A stretch of 64,000 nt of DNA, taken from Eremophila alpestris peregrina (taxonomy: Eukaryota; Chordata; Aves; Passeriformes; Alaudidae). A program made the position numbers and the translations under genes. Each line of letters begins with the position of its first letter. Positions within the stretch are counted from its first letter, which is position 1. The DNA lies in the NCBI GenBank assembly GCA_009792885.1, contig WMCF01000033.1, forward strand, positions 372,001 to 436,000, in the 5' to 3' direction. Positions 38,501-51,441 of the stretch are shown one piece after another. The notes beneath the pieces were generated by a model. It was not told where the DNA came from, did not search any database, and worked only from the letters and a program-made list of their open reading frames with translations.

Positions 38501-41500
38501 CTCCCCTCTTACAGTCATTTTAATCGGTATTTTACAACACTGGTACAAAAACCATTCACACAGTAGCTGTTAAAGTGCTTTGGAAGTGTCAGGTTGGCAC
38601 GACCATCCCTATCCTACTAAGAGGGTAAAAAAGATGCACAAAGACACATGGAGACTTGCTTAAGGTTACATCCTCGTTAGTCATTAGCAGAGCTAAGGAC
38701 TGGAGGGTTGTGCTGAGACTCCCAGCTCTGCTGCCAGCCCACCCCTTGCTGTTGGATCTACCCAAAGAGGTGCTGTCAGTGCTGGGACACACACCTTAGG
38801 AGCAATGTGTAGGAGAAACTGAAAACTTATGTAATACAGACACTCCCTAAAGGGTTTACATGGAGGAAGGAGGAAGACAGACTGAATAACAGGTTGAAAT
38901 GGGGAGATTTTCCTCCTCAGACTTCCCAAGTGTATCCAGTCAGTGCAAAGAGGTTAAACCAGTGAGGATTATAAAAGCTGAAGTTCTTCTCCATGAGAAT
39001 AAATGAAACATGGAGTTAAGGGTCAGGAAAGGCATGTGAACAGTGTGGCTGCCAGACAACACTCAAGAAGGTTTAGTAAAGCTAAGAAAAATTCTTTATT
39101 TGTATCAGTATCTCAGCTAGCTCATTTAACACTACCACAAAGGTTCCTACCTAAGTTGCACACACACTCAATTCTACAACAAATGAATACTTTCATACTC
39201 AGCCCTCACTGAAAGCTCCAAATATGCTAAAATGTGTATTCAGTGTGTATGTGTATCCTGAACACCACCACAAACTCCAGGATCTGAGGAGAGCTGCATG
39301 TGCTTGAAACATTCAAGGATGAGCAAGAAATGTTTGAATAAAGATGAGTCAGTATCAACAGCCCTTTAGGTTGAACTGTTTGTACATTCTGACATACAAT
39401 GATAAGCTTGGAAGACAGCAATCTCAAGGAATCAACATCCGTGGAGGCCAATGTAAATTAACAATGACTTACAACAGATTTTATACTGAAGACTAGATAA
39501 ATAGTGTGGTTACAGCTGTGATAAATATCTGAGGGATCAAAGGTCTTTATTTACTAAGTCATCTGGAGAAACAAAGCCATCTTCAGGTCACTTAAATGAA
39601 ACATTACATGCTTCATTTAGAGGTGTTCCATATCTTATGGAGACAGAAGTAAAAAGCCAGGCTCAGAATTAAGCAGGCAGGAAAACAGAAGGAAAAGCAG
39701 TAATTGTATAGGTTTTTTAGAGGAAGTTGAAAGTAATCAGTAAAAATGGAAATACAGCAACTGGAATTCCATGACTTGATAATGAGAAGCTAACAGGTAT
39801 TACTGCTTACAATGTTTATGTGCATACCTTTATACTGTTCTAATTGTACACAGGACGAGGATATAACTACTTGAGTTTGTAATTTGCACCAAGAAAAGCA
39901 CATTTTGGTTAGTAAATTTTAGGTCTTTTTAATTCATGGGATGTGTAGCACAGCCAGATTTGGAAATTATAGCTGATGACTGCAAATTCTTACCAATCTG
40001 GAATAAACCAGAGGGATTTCTCTGGCACAGACCTTGAAGTAGAAACTGCAAGAGACTGAGAACTTTCAGATTGTGTACAGCAGAGGTTGAAAGTGTGTGA
40101 TCTCTCATGCCTAAGTCCCACAGCCCCACTGAGGGAAGCATTTTCAGTCTCTGGCTGACACTAATACAGAATCGCAGAATAATAAAAATAGGAAAATACC
40201 TCTAAGATCATCAAGTCCAGCCTTGACCACCTGCCAGGTAGACCATGGCATGAAGTGCCATGTCCAGCTGTTTCTTAAACACCTCCAAGGATGGTGACTC
40301 CACCACTTCCCTGGGACATCCATTCCAGTGCTTAACAACCCTTTTGGTGAGGAAATTGCTCCTGATATCCAGCCTAACCTCCCCTGGTGCAGCTTGAGGC
40401 CATGCCCTCTCATCCTATCACTGGTTGCCTGGGAGAAGAGGCTGAGCCCCATCTGGCTGCACCCTCCTTTCAGGCAGCTGTAGAGAGTGATAAAATCACC
40501 CTTGAGCCTCCTCCAGACTAAACACCCCCAGCTCCCTCAGCTACTCCTCACAAGACTTGTGCTCCAGACCCTTCCCCAGCTTTGTTGCCCTTCTCTGTAC
40601 TTGCTCCAGCATCTCTCATTTCGCTGAGTCTGATGACCTGGGATTACTGCTTTTTAAGAGAGGATATTTAAGAAAAATGGATGTATTCCACTTCCACAGC
40701 CTCACAGATCTAATGCTTTGCCATGGATCTGAGCAACTCCCAACACAGATCTTCTACATCCTGGCTGTGTGGTGCCCAAAGGACCACTCCTGTAGCTGAG
40801 AACCACCAGCCAGCAGTGCTTGCCTACCCTGTTTTTCTCCAGCCCCACAGCTCAGTGCTCCCTGGCTGACTGCTCACTTGCACAGAAGCTGGTGAATACT
40901 GCTCTGTTCATCCAGTGCTACACAGGCTCCCTTTTCCTTGCAAAGCCTGCCCATAAATTCCCATAAATAGTGCTTTGACAGCCTACAGCAGGAGGAATCC
41001 TGGCTGAAAACCCTGCTTGTCTTATTGCCTCATTTAGTTGAAAATATCCTCAGCTGCATTGGGGTTCCTCATACCACGTAAATTTCATTCTAAATATAGA
41101 AAATACTCTTCCTGAGATTTTGTACTTGAACTGTCATTTAATAAGTAGAGGGATGAGCACTATGATTCATCTGGAAAAAAAAAAAGAAAAAAATACTTCC
41201 CATAAAGACCAAATTCCCCTCACTTCAGGCTTTGATCTCAAAAAACTTGACAGCAGCCATTTGTGCATCTGTTCTGACACCACAGCAACCCAAGGCTCAC
41301 TTGAAGTCCAAGGGTGCAGTTCTGGGGTGCAGCTATTTTATTTGGCTGAAAGAGTGTAAGAAGCAAATATAACCTACTCAGAGATTCTAGCCACAGGGAA
41401 TTTTGTCTATTCCAGGAACCTTGTGCAGCTTGCTTTATGCATTTTATAAATACAAAGAAACTCATTTAAGAACAACTTAACCTTGTGGATTTAAGATTCA

Positions 41501-44216
41501 ATTAACCTTTTGCCCAGATGTTCTTTGAACTGCAAGCTTTGCATTTTTATTAAAAACAAACAAACAAGCAAAAATGTGAACATTGTCACAGTATGTCATC
41601 AGCTGTCCCTCAGTTCCTCCCCTTCTGTGGGTAGCAAATGTAATAAAATATTTTATCAGAGGAAGTGGTAAGTTGTGTTATTGCACAATGTCCACCTACC
41701 CACAGACAAAGGCAGGCAAGCTCTCCTATTTAGCTATAAAATACAATTCATGTGCCATAGCTGTAAAACAACATATAAAATTAGTGAAGCTGATGAAAAA
41801 GTGTAAATAAATGTAAATGATCAATGTAATTATAAATAGGTAAATACCACATGATTTAAAGAACACCTAAAGCTTAACAATCCCTGTCTTCAGAAGAGTA
41901 GGACAAGGAAAAGCAGCCACAGAGAGAAAGCTGCAGTAAATGCATATCCTTCTGTAAATGAGTGTGCATAAATGCTACTGTAACACATAATGTAGGCAGG
42001 TAGACAGGAAGGTTCCTCTCTTTTCATAAGGGAGTGGATCACCTTGTCTACCTGCTTCACTTTTGCATGACCATCTGCAGGATCTTGCCTCAAATCTTTG
42101 GGGGTTTTGTACATATTTTACTATATTGCATAGAGGAAGAAAATACGATACCCAGAATGTCGGTAACATCTGTGTTTTAGACAGTTTTAGAACTGAACAC
42201 AGGCATGTTGTTACTTAAATATTCTCTGCATCTACTTAGATCATATTTGCTATGGTAAACATCTACTTAAGACAATGCAGCTTTGTGACAAATCTAGTTT
42301 CCAACTGGCTTAAAGGCAAACTGGAATTCCTGCACTGTATTGTCTTCACTATTTTGTGCATTGGTCGTAGCTGGAAAAGAAACAGTTTTCCTGTCATGAA
42401 AATTACGCTCAAGTGTAGAAAAAGAAAGTTCACATTCCACACCCAGAAAGGTTTTTCAGTGGACAGATTAGCACATTTTACCACTGGAAAACTTCTGCAC
42501 TGTGACACTGAAGGGTTTTACAGCAGTGTGACATTTTCAGAGGTAAAGGAAAGTGAAGTGGCTGACTGGCCACCCCTTTGGGCAGGATTGGATGCACAGG
42601 TGACAAACCCTGGGAAGGTTTTGTCTCCTGTAAAGCCACTTAAATTAATAGCAGAGTGAATGGTAGCCTTCACTGCATTTTGCACATGGCAGGAACACAC
42701 TGGTACATTTTCACCTGCTTCACTTGTGCAGGTGATGAGATCTTTAACTGATATTTGTATATTTCCTTTCCCTCTATCTAGCCCTTTTCTCTAACTTCTG
42801 TTGGAAAATGTGTTAGAACCAAGAGTATTTTCCAAAGCATACGTTTTTGATTTCTCAGGTTTATCTTGTAAAAAAATCAGCAGTATTTAATAGAGAATTC
42901 AATACTGACAATCAGAAACCTTGCTCTGTCTTTAATGAAAGATCATGGCACTTAGTTTTCCATTTCCCATTTACTTTCTCTTGCAAACTTTGGTCTTGGA
43001 AACAGGCTGAACTACACAGGTTACCTATCAGCAGCCAGTTTACACTTAGAGGTGTAAACATCAAGCCCTCATTTTAGCAGCTTGCCCATTTGAGAGGACT
43101 CCAAAGCAGGATTGAAGTACTTTTAAGACCTTTTCAGCGTAGTCATGGGAACAGAAAGAAGTTTGATCACAGATGACAAGTGAATCCACAAGGTTCTAAT
43201 GAAAATAGCACAACTAGCTCTGGGCAGTGAGAGAGAGTCCTAGATCTTATCCCAGCTCTTCCCCAGAGGCAGTGCAGTGAGCTCACACAAGCCCTACCAC
43301 ACGAATGGAGACACAGCCTGTTAACTGCCACATCTGCCCTCATCTTCCTCCACTTGCATCCCATGAGCTGAGAAAATTCCCTGTTGCATCTATTCCAGCA
43401 GAAGAGGTCTGAGCAGCGCTGTCAGTTCTTTGGGGTCCTTTTGGTGGAGCACAGGTCTTAATGATTTGCATGCTCAGAATCCCATGTCCTCTTTATTCTC
43501 CCAGTGCTCTTCCCCACTGCCACCCAAGCTGCTCCAAGCATGTTTGCACTTTGGGAACCTTCACTGCCCATGTTAACTGGAACATAAATAACTCTGGAGT
43601 GTATTTCTAGAGATCACACCCCCTTAAGCACGTGAGTTAGATGGATACTGAATGTTAATAAAACTTTCCATGCAATTTTAAGGACATACCCACCAACATG
43701 GGAGGGAGTTACAGGTTTTGAATAACTTCAGTTACATCTGTGGATAGCTAAAAATTCACTCAGCATATATGAAATAAACTTTAGTAAATTGTTTGACATA
43801 TTACCTAAAAAAATGTTTTGTTTTGAAAGCATAGTCCCATATCCTATCAATAGCACATACATTTGAGTGACACCTGAGTTAACAAGAGCCAATATGGAAT
43901 TTTTACCAAATAAAAAGTATTCTTAGAGATTGTGTGTCTAGGTCTTACAAAGATTCATTCAGCAATCCTAAGCAGCACTGAAACAAAATACCAAGAACAA
44001 CAGTAAATACATATACCCCAACCAGGTTCGGGTATTTCTCTAGAAACTGTATTCCAGACATGTACTGATATGGGGCTTGGTACAAAAATACACAGCCAGA
44101 GTAATATGAGCAGCTGGACTTAACTCATCTACTTGTTCCCTGACATGACCAGGAGAAGCTTCTTGTCAGTCCTGTTTACAAATGAAAATTCTGCTAGCAG
44201 TAAGGTTAAACATTAC
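35507..44216 (-). other. MYO3A 8.7-kb tail intron
   Basis: This is the longest MYO3A intron in the window. It contains a CR1 fragment near 40.2 kb and a short poly-A tract near 41.18 kb. I saw no further exon. The phases of the flanking exons match without one. Confidence 0.7.
40164..40615 (-). mobile_element. CR1 LINE, 5'-truncated 3' end
   Basis: The plus strand carries the characteristic reverse complement of a CR1 3' end, beginning with a degenerate AGAATCGCAGAAT and followed by text like TCATCAAGTCCAGCCTTGAC and CTCCACCACTTCCCTGGG. The element is therefore in minus orientation, the same as MYO3A. It ends indistinctly near 40615. It was assigned from memory of the avian CR1 consensus. 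Confidence 0.88.
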
Positions 44217-44355
44217 CTGACTGACAAACATGGGAAGAAAGCCGGCCATTAGCTTGCTTATCTTTGGACATCATCACGGGTCTCAGCTGATGGGACAATA
44301 TCATTTCATTCAGTTTTTGCTGCAATGCTAAGTAATCTTCAGATAATTTTGATAT
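44217..44355 (-). CDS. MYO3A: MYO3A exon: tail, predicted helix
   Basis: This 139-nt exon encodes ISKLSEDYLALQQKLNEMIL then SHQLRPVMMSKDKQANGRLS and SHVCQS. The first half looks like a short amphipathic helix or coiled coil and is well conserved in MYO3A. The acceptor is TTTTTCAG and the donor is TCAG|GTAATG. It ends in phase 1. Confidence 0.94.
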
Positions 44356-45008
44356 CTGAAAAATATATTTTTACATTATTATAGACATAAGTATACATGT
44401 TCCAAGGTAATCAAAATAAAATAGTGGACTGGAGAATTAATTTTAAGGGTATTGGTATAAAGTCTGCCAACTGCAGTGCACATCCCTACCACATTTACCT
44501 CCTCATCTCTTGAAAAAAATGAAGATGGGAAAAAAAGACCCACAGGAAACTCAACACTGCAGTACTACAGCTGCTTCTTACTGGTTCACACATGTGGGCA
44601 GATGGTGCCTTGCTGATGCAAGATTGCTTCTAGAGCTGTAGGCACACTTCTCTGCACATGTGCAAGTCTCTGACATTGGCACAGCAACTTTAGTTTCATT
44701 TACAGGGACATTTCACAAGTGTACTGAATTAGGGACCTTGATGGGTAAACAACATTTGAAAGGCAAAGCTTCTGCATTTAACTTAAATCAGATTAATGTT
44801 ATTTTTGCCAGCACTTTGACTTTTCCTACTTCCAGAAAAGGCTATTTTCTCTTGCAAACCAGAATAAGCATTTTTATAGAACACACATTACAAAATCTCT
44901 ATCTTAGAGAGCAAAACCTTGGTGCCATAGAAGTCAGTAAAATAACTTTGCCATTCTGTCACTGCTCAGAGTATTATTCTCCACATATATTGTTTAGAAG
45001 CTTCTTAC

Positions 45009-45927
45009 CTGTCGTGAAAAGGCTGCCAAATCACAAGCCTCTTTCTCTGAGTCTCCCTTCAGTGTCTTAGAGTCTTCAGCCTCTGTACTGGTGCTTTCCC
45101 TACCTTTTGCTGTTTGGGGGTTGTTATTTTGAACGTGTGTTGCTTCTGTTGGCTCTTTTATTGTTTTCTCTTGACTTTTGCAAGGTAGTTTCCCTTCTTT
45201 TCTGAGTTGTCCCCTCCTTCTGTAACCCCGATAATTGCTCTGAATTACCACAGCTGCCTTCTCTTTTTCTTCTGAAACTTGCTTTTCTGCCTCAGCTTGC
45301 TTCCATGAGCCTCTTCCTAGCGACTCTTTTCTTGTGATTCCTTTACCTTCTGTAGGCATCACTGCTTCATGATTCAGTTGGTTTCCTTCCACATCCCTGT
45401 CGCTCCTGGTCTGGACAACAGCAGAGTCTTGATTTTGCCAGTCTGCACTGAGTGGTTCTTGATTATCTTGCTCTTGCTGGGGTCTAGTTTCAGCTGAGGT
45501 TTTGACAGAAGATTTGCTGGGTAACTCTTCCAAAGAGTCCTGTTCTTCACCTTCACTAACCTCTTCTACTGCCAGGCTCTGCTTCACAGAAGTTGCCTCT
45601 CCTTCAGTAGACGTTTGCTGTTGCTCCTCTACATTTGCTGTGTCATTGTATCCAGAGCACTTGCTGTCAGTGACAGCATCAGGCTCATCTTGAGTCTCCT
45701 CTCTTGCCACTTCTTCCAGTGTATCATTTTGAGCTGGCTGCAGTTGTGCTTCAAGGAATTCCACGGCAGATAATTCATCCTCTGCTATGGCAGCTGCTTC
45801 TTCTTCTGTTCCAGGGTGGGCACTCTCCACTTCAGTTGGACTTTCCTCAGGATCTTGAAGTTCTTCATTATTTTCCTTCTTGCTAATGGTTGCTGCATTT
45901 TCAATTTCTTGCTTTCTTAGTGATTCC
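45009..45927 (-). CDS. MYO3A: MYO3A exon: long acidic tail and fourth IQ motif
   Basis: This 919-nt exon is the largest in the window, with 306 codons. Its first two thirds are rich in Glu, Gln and Ser and look disordered, with runs such as EEVSEGEEQDSLEE. Near the end is an IQ motif, KAAVVIQSNYRGYRRRGQL, followed by a basic and polar stretch ending DLAAFSRQ. The acceptor is CATTCAG and the donor is GACAG|GTAAGA. It ends in phase 0. In myosin IIIA this tail lies between the motor and the espin-binding region. Confidence 0.95.
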
Positions 45928-46092
45928 CTGAATGGAACAGAGTTTTGGGCAAAAATTACAGCTGAAGGAGATGAAGAATGGAGACAACTTTACAACTACC
46001 TTTGGTGGCCTTTGTGTACTAACTGGCAATTTGATACATTGCAACATGGGAAAGATTTAGTGCATATAAGTGGAATTAAAGACAGAAATTTA

Positions 46093-46126
46093 TGCTATTA
46101 TTATTATTATTGTTATTATTATCTCT
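46093..46126. repeat. TTA/TTG microsatellite
   Basis: This is an imperfect trinucleotide run (TAT/TTA with one TTG interruption) of about 34 bases in a MYO3A intron. Confidence 0.85.
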
Positions 46127-46748
46127 TAAAGTAAAAAGGGATTGTGTTATTATCATTAACATAATCATCTCAAGTTAAAAGGGACATCACTGTTAAACTT
46201 CACAGAAAATTGGCAGGAACACAATCTAGGTTGTGTGAGAGCTGATAAAACAGTAAAAATTAATTTAAATGTTAACTAAAAGATAGGACATGAACCTTCT
46301 AGCATCTCAAGAATGTATAAATACACACAATCCTAAAGTTATTCTGTATTTCTTCTGTCATCACCTTTGCTTATCTTGAACAGTAACTTAAAATGAGAGT
46401 AGTTCCTTGCAGATATCTAACTCACTCTTGTCTGAACATTTTTTATCATAAGCTAATTCCAAAGAGACTAATCTATTAATTACATTAACATTACAGGAAG
46501 GCACAGTATTGTTGATGTTTCTCCTAAATGTGTCTTTATTCCTTGGCCTTGAAAAGATGAGAAAATTAGCTACTGCCATTAAAAACCTTCACATTATTTC
46601 TGCATACATATATTACACATCCATTACTTCTGTATACATATATAGAGTAATCCTAATTTGCTTCACTCCTATCTTATAATGTTGTTATTCAGTGCTGTAA
46701 TTACTGGAAAGGGACACATTTGAGGGACATAAGAGAAAATAACACTAC

Positions 46749-46850
46749 CTCCTGCTTTTGAAGACCTTCCTCTCCTTATATCCCCTGTAGTGAGACTGAA
46801 TTGTTACTGCTGCTTTGTTTCTTGTTTCAGTGAGTTCTTTTCTCTTCTTC
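46749..46850 (-). CDS. MYO3A: MYO3A exon: third IQ-like motif
   Basis: This 102-nt exon encodes KKRKELTETRNKAAVTIQSH then YRGYKERKVFKSR. The segment AAVTIQSHYRGYKERK is an IQ-like motif in the proximal tail. The acceptor is TTACTCAG and the donor is GGAG|GTAGTG. It ends in phase 2. Confidence 0.88.
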
Positions 46851-48423
46851 CTGAGTAAGTATCCTCTGGCAACTGATACAAATTGTAATGCAAAACAACC
46901 TTAGGCAACAAGCAATGGGTGTCACACACATTTCAGACAGTCAAATGCTAACAGCATTAAGCAAAAGCTAATAAGGAAACACAGACCAGGGTGCCTATGA
47001 TGATTATGTTTCATCTGAAATGATTCCCATAAAACCTTTTTGAGATTTCAGAAAGCTGTACCTATTCTACATGAGGATACAAACAAGCTCTTCCTTCATA
47101 TTTTGTTGGAATTAAGAAAATATAGTAAGATGAAGAATAGAACAGAAGCACAGAGCTATAGAAGTGCCTCTAGAACACAGCACTCTGAGCTTAATGTACC
47201 TGCTTGGCCTGATTCAGGCAATTGATTTGACACTGTCTTTCATTTCCATGGGCTGATTATCAGCCTATAGAGATTACCAGGCTGTCAACTGGCACAGGAT
47301 TGGAATTAGCTGAACATTCAGTAGATCAGAGAGAAGCTGAGAATTTTATAGCTCAGCACTCACAGAAGACTTAGCTCATGCTCTTTCTGCAAAGACTCAT
47401 TATTCAAAAGGAATAGGCTCAGCATGAAAGATGTGCTAAGCTCCACAGTAACCAGGTGCATTGTGACAGAGAAGCTCCCCACTTGGGCTTTGTGGGAGGC
47501 ACAAGGTTAATTTTCTGGTCTGAACCAGAAGTAAGGACTCAAACATGGGCCTTCCCTGAGCCACGTAGGTGCTGACGGGTCACTGGGGCCTTGATGCAGT
47601 TGCCAGCATGTTGGTATCTAGGGCCATCTGAAGTGCTCCAGGACAGCAAGGCATCCACATGGAGCTGGCAGAAAGAACAGGACAGATGGGACTTTCTGGG
47701 CAGGAAATGTTGGGTATACCAGGTGAAAGAAAGCTGGAGGCCAGAGAAGATAACCAGGGCACCTCGAATGACTCTAGATACCAGTATGAGGGCAAATGAG
47801 CTGAGCATTTGCTGATTTTGAATAAAATTATTAAAACCCTAGGCTCTACTGCCTAGAACACCAGTTCAGATCATATTTAGACATCTATACATGTGTCCTA
47901 GTCAGAAACTGAATTGCATTCAGAATGTCGCTTCAAAAATTTTTGAACTTGCAAATAATTTCCTAATGTGAACTGGCACAGTCCCCACAGCACTGTGATT
48001 TGGATAAATCTGCAATTCTAGGGATTCAGCACAAATATGCTAATCCCTGGCAAAATAAAAAGAACATAGTGTTTTGTCAACATATTTCTGTTGAATTCTA
48101 ATTCCAAATGCAAGAATATGGGGATAGGGGATTCAGGGGATTTGAATACCCTGTGGACATGGCAGATATGGGACTCTTTCTTCAACTCGCAATGTGTTTT
48201 GCATCACAGTGAAAAGGTCAAGCTCACTTGAAAATAAGAAGGGAGAATAAGCAGTTCCAACACATTCATATAACTTAGTGCTGAGTTTTATGTGCTTTAG
48301 TATTCCCCAACTCAGACCAGCTTGGGCTCCACGAGGTACAGTCAATCAATGTAAAAAGCACCATATAAACTGGGCATAAATTACACCTTGATAACTGGAT
48401 AAAGGATAAAGAAACACAAATAC

Positions 48424-48733
48424 TTATTGGAAGTAGCACAATTGGATGTTATATTGCTGACTGACAGGGTCTTAGAGAAGTGGAAATTGTAAAGTACTTG
48501 GAACACTTCTTGAGTTTCTTGGATTTCTGAGACAATTCTCTTTCCATTTTCATGTAAAAGCAACTCAACAGGAGTTATTTTGAAACAAATCAAGTTATCA
48601 GTGGACATTCCAATATATGCTATATCTGGTCTTTTTAGAGTATTCTGGTTCACTTTTGAGGTCTTCTGAGAAATTTGTTGTGAGAGTTGCTGTCTAAGCT
48701 TTGTTTTCAAACTTGAAGAGGAGTTATGTATTG
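48424..48733 (-). CDS. MYO3A: Probable MYO3A tail exon, divergent (103 codons)
   Basis: This 310-nt segment is inferred from phase. The exon before ends in phase 1 and the exon after needs phase 2, so an exon of length 1 modulo 3 is required between them. This segment is open throughout, has a strong polypyrimidine tract with acceptor CTAAAG, and has a donor AATAA|GTATTT of moderate quality. It begins near HNSSSSLKTKLRQQLSQQIS and ends near SNITSNCATSN. I recognise no domain. The tail between the IQ motifs is poorly conserved in this family, so low similarity is not surprising. Confidence 0.5.
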
Positions 48734-49205
48734 CTTTAGAAATAAATGGGGGGAAAATGGAGAGAGCTAAGTAAAAATGGGCTTCATTTTAGTTTTTGTT
48801 TGTTTTGCACTGAAAAAGCTGAAACTGCAGACATGACAGAGAAGATGGACAAAAAGAAACATTTGGGACATCAACAGAGTGAAGAGGTAAATTCATCCTT
48901 TTGCATTTGCTAAATATCCTAATATAACTGAAAAAGTTCAGAGGTGTAATAATTTTTGGCACATTACTGGATTTTATGCTGGTTTTAGGTTGTTTTCTAC
49001 ACTGATGAAGTTCTACCAACTGCAGTGATCTTCAGTACTCACTGGCCCAGTGCAATTAACAGACAAATCTGACCATGATTAAAACCATTAAGGTGTATCT
49101 GAGGTTGTTTAGATAGCCCTGGGTACTGGCAAAACTAGCTTATATTTGGGTTGCCACCTTTGTAATTACGGAAAATGCTGTGCAGATTTGTGCCAGCTAT
49201 TTTTA

Positions 49206-49345
49206 TAGAACCATAGAATGGTTTTGGTTGGAAGGGATCCTAAAGATCATCTGGTTCCAACCCTGCTGCCATGGGCAGGGACACCTTCCACTAGACCAGG
49301 TTGCTCAGAGCCCCATCCAACCTGGCCTTCAGTCCCATGTCTCTC
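49206..49345 (-). mobile_element. CR1 LINE, short 3' fragment
   Basis: The plus strand reads AGAACCATAGAATGGTTTTG and then GGATCCTAAAGATCATCTGG, a typical antisense CR1 3' end. Only about 140 bp is retained. Confidence 0.9.
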
Positions 49346-49935
49346 CAGCTGCACAGCTCCTGATTTCAGAGCTGCCTAGACTGTGTCTAGCTTGGGGATG
49401 TCTCTGCAGAGACAGGGGAGACCAAAGCATAGGGAACAAAAAGGGATGTCCCAAAGCAACACCTAGGCCCAGGGTCATTATGGCTGCAAAAGAGAAACAA
49501 AGTGATGGCAAAAAAGAAAAAGAGATACGAGTAAATTTACAGCTTGCAGTCTTTCTGAATATAACCATTACTAATACATAAAAAACCCTATTCCTAATGG
49601 AGCAGCACCAATGCACACATGAAATGCAGATAGTGTGGGTTTCAACAATACTCATACTTGGGCAGCTGTGTGCTTCAATATCTCAGACTAGGAGTGACAA
49701 GGTTTGCTATGGCATTTGAACATCCCCCTTCAGAGGAGTCAAAAATGCCTGAACCACTCTGAGATACAGGTAACAGAATACACTGACCCAATTAACCACT
49801 CTATATAGACATATAACAGGTAAGTTATACCTCAAAACATGCAAATGAGTATAGTCAATCAATGTAGCAAGAATCTGCAGCAACATATTGTGTAAGGATA
49901 GCACATTAAAAGCCAAGAAAGCAAACAATTCTTAC

Positions 49936-50022
49936 TTGCTTGAAATTTGGTAATATATTCTTCCACTTTTTTATTATGCTTTGCTTTTTTGTATTCTTTA
50001 CGAGCAACAAACCCCCTGTAAG
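49936..50022 (-). CDS. MYO3A: MYO3A exon: second IQ motif
   Basis: This 87-nt exon encodes AYRGFVARKEYKKAKHNKKV then EEYITKFQA, which completes the second IQ motif IKIQSAYRGFVARKEYKK across the splice junction. The acceptor is CTTTTCAG and the donor is GCAA|GTAAGA. It ends in phase 1. Confidence 0.93.
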
Positions 50023-50665
50023 CTGAAAAGAGATGTTAAAAACTAGGTAATCCACTAGGTACAAGAAAGAATAAAAATATTCTGGAATTACAGACCTCTA
50101 TTAAAATATTCATAAATATTTTGCAGTCTTTATCTTTCAAAAAACATGGCAAACAAACACAAATAGTAAATCTACATTAAAAATACATTTTCTGATAAGT
50201 AAAGTTATTATGAAATAAATGAATATAAAACAAGATAATCATAATGTAAAATAAGATTATGTTTGAAAGTATTAAAAAAATCAGTTGATGCCTCCATCAA
50301 CAGGGTAATTGACCTTATTATCTAGGACACTTAATATATTTTATTTTCATTATTACATTATACAACCATGTCAGTGCATACCAGAATATTATAAATAAGA
50401 GTATCATCTATGCAATCACACCCTTCCGTTCTTAAAATTGCCTTTTAAATGTTACACTGATAAATGTGATTTCAGTAAAGAGATTGTCATAACCTGATTA
50501 AAAGAAATTTTTTCTTCATAAGAACAGATATGACCAAGTATAAGATATTTTGTCAAATGTAGCAGCAGGAAAAGAAAATGAAAAACATCCAGCATGCACA
50601 TTCATCTATCAACTGTACACATGCACTAGCTTTAAGCAAAATGTTAAATGTTTTAAAGCTATTAC

Positions 50666-50828
50666 CTGACTGTATTTTAATAGCACTTTGTTCCCTTTGT
50701 TCCTTTATCTTTTTGTATCTCCTTGAACCCAGCCACCCTCTGACATAAGCTTGAATCAAAATAATCATATCAACTGTCTCCTTCCGCATTAAATTCAGCT
50801 GCTCCACATGATAGTATTTGAGGAATAC
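50666..50828 (-). CDS. MYO3A: MYO3A exon: end of motor, lever arm and IQ1
   Basis: This 163-nt exon encodes VFLKYYHVEQLNLMRKETVD, then MIILIQAYVRGWLGSRRYKK and IKEQREQSAIKIQS. It finishes the GKTKVFLKY motif and carries a first IQ motif (LIQAYVRGWLGSRRY) and the start of a second (IKIQS), which bind calmodulin-type light chains. The donor is TCAG|GTAATA. It ends in phase 1. Confidence 0.97.
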
Positions 50829-51441
50829 CTTAAAAAGAGAAACAAACAGAAGTTTTTGTTACCTTCCCAGGCCTTAAATCACTCAATCCATTTAACATCA
50901 ACAAGAGTGACAAGCTGGTTTCAAATGATGAGCAGAGCTGTACCTAAAGGACCATTCTTAGAGGTAGCATTTTCATTGTTTGGGATATTAGTTTACCTTA
51001 CTCTTCTTTCCAGCATCTTTAGTCAGTCCCTGCCTGTTAATTTTGTTATGGCAAGATTTTTTAACATTCCAGTGCAAACCTTCAGTCTGTAACTATAAAA
51101 CTGTTTTCAAAACTACAAGGCTGACAGTTTTGTTAACCTCACAAATCTAATGCACGTTACATAAACGTGATCCAAACCTTCAATTTCTCTGTTTCCCAAT
51201 TTTAAGCCTAAAGCATTGTTAATTCACTAAATTGCTTTTATCAAGCATGAAACTCACATAAGTCCTGAAAAATGAATCCAGCACAAGGATCATCAACACA
51301 TTCCTGGTGTATATTAAAGACTTTGCTTTTTAAAGGTAGAGACCAAGAGTCACTCCAACCAAATGAGTGAGAAAACAAATTGTTTAATATGTTAACAATG
51401 CCATACTGGAATGATGAAGATACAGTATATTTAAAAATTAC

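Larger units (their letters stand above)
44356..48423 (-). other. MYO3A tail introns flanking the acidic exon
   Basis: These are short introns around the exons at 45009-45927 and 46749-46850. A TTA-type microsatellite lies at about 46093-46126. The part near 47.5-47.8 kb has overlapping open frames on both strands, possibly an old repeat that I cannot name. Confidence 0.6.
48734..51441 (-). other. MYO3A introns around the IQ exons
   Basis: These introns are AT-rich, with a short CR1 fragment near 49.2 kb. I recognised nothing else. Confidence 0.7.

Noticed and set aside
47521..47815. Overlapping open frames on both strands, possibly an old transposon
   Set aside because: I could not match it to a family, it has no MYO3A-like coding sequence in the needed phase, and it shows no terminal repeats.
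49180..49581. 133-codon plus-strand open frame
   Set aside because: It runs through a CR1 3' fragment and adjoining intron. No homology and no splice context were seen.
51241..51441. Continuation of the converter exon frame past GKTK as VIFKYTVSSS
   Set aside because: The next exon at 50828 supplies the conserved VFLKYYHVEQ sequence directly after GKTK, so the sequence after 51442 is intron.
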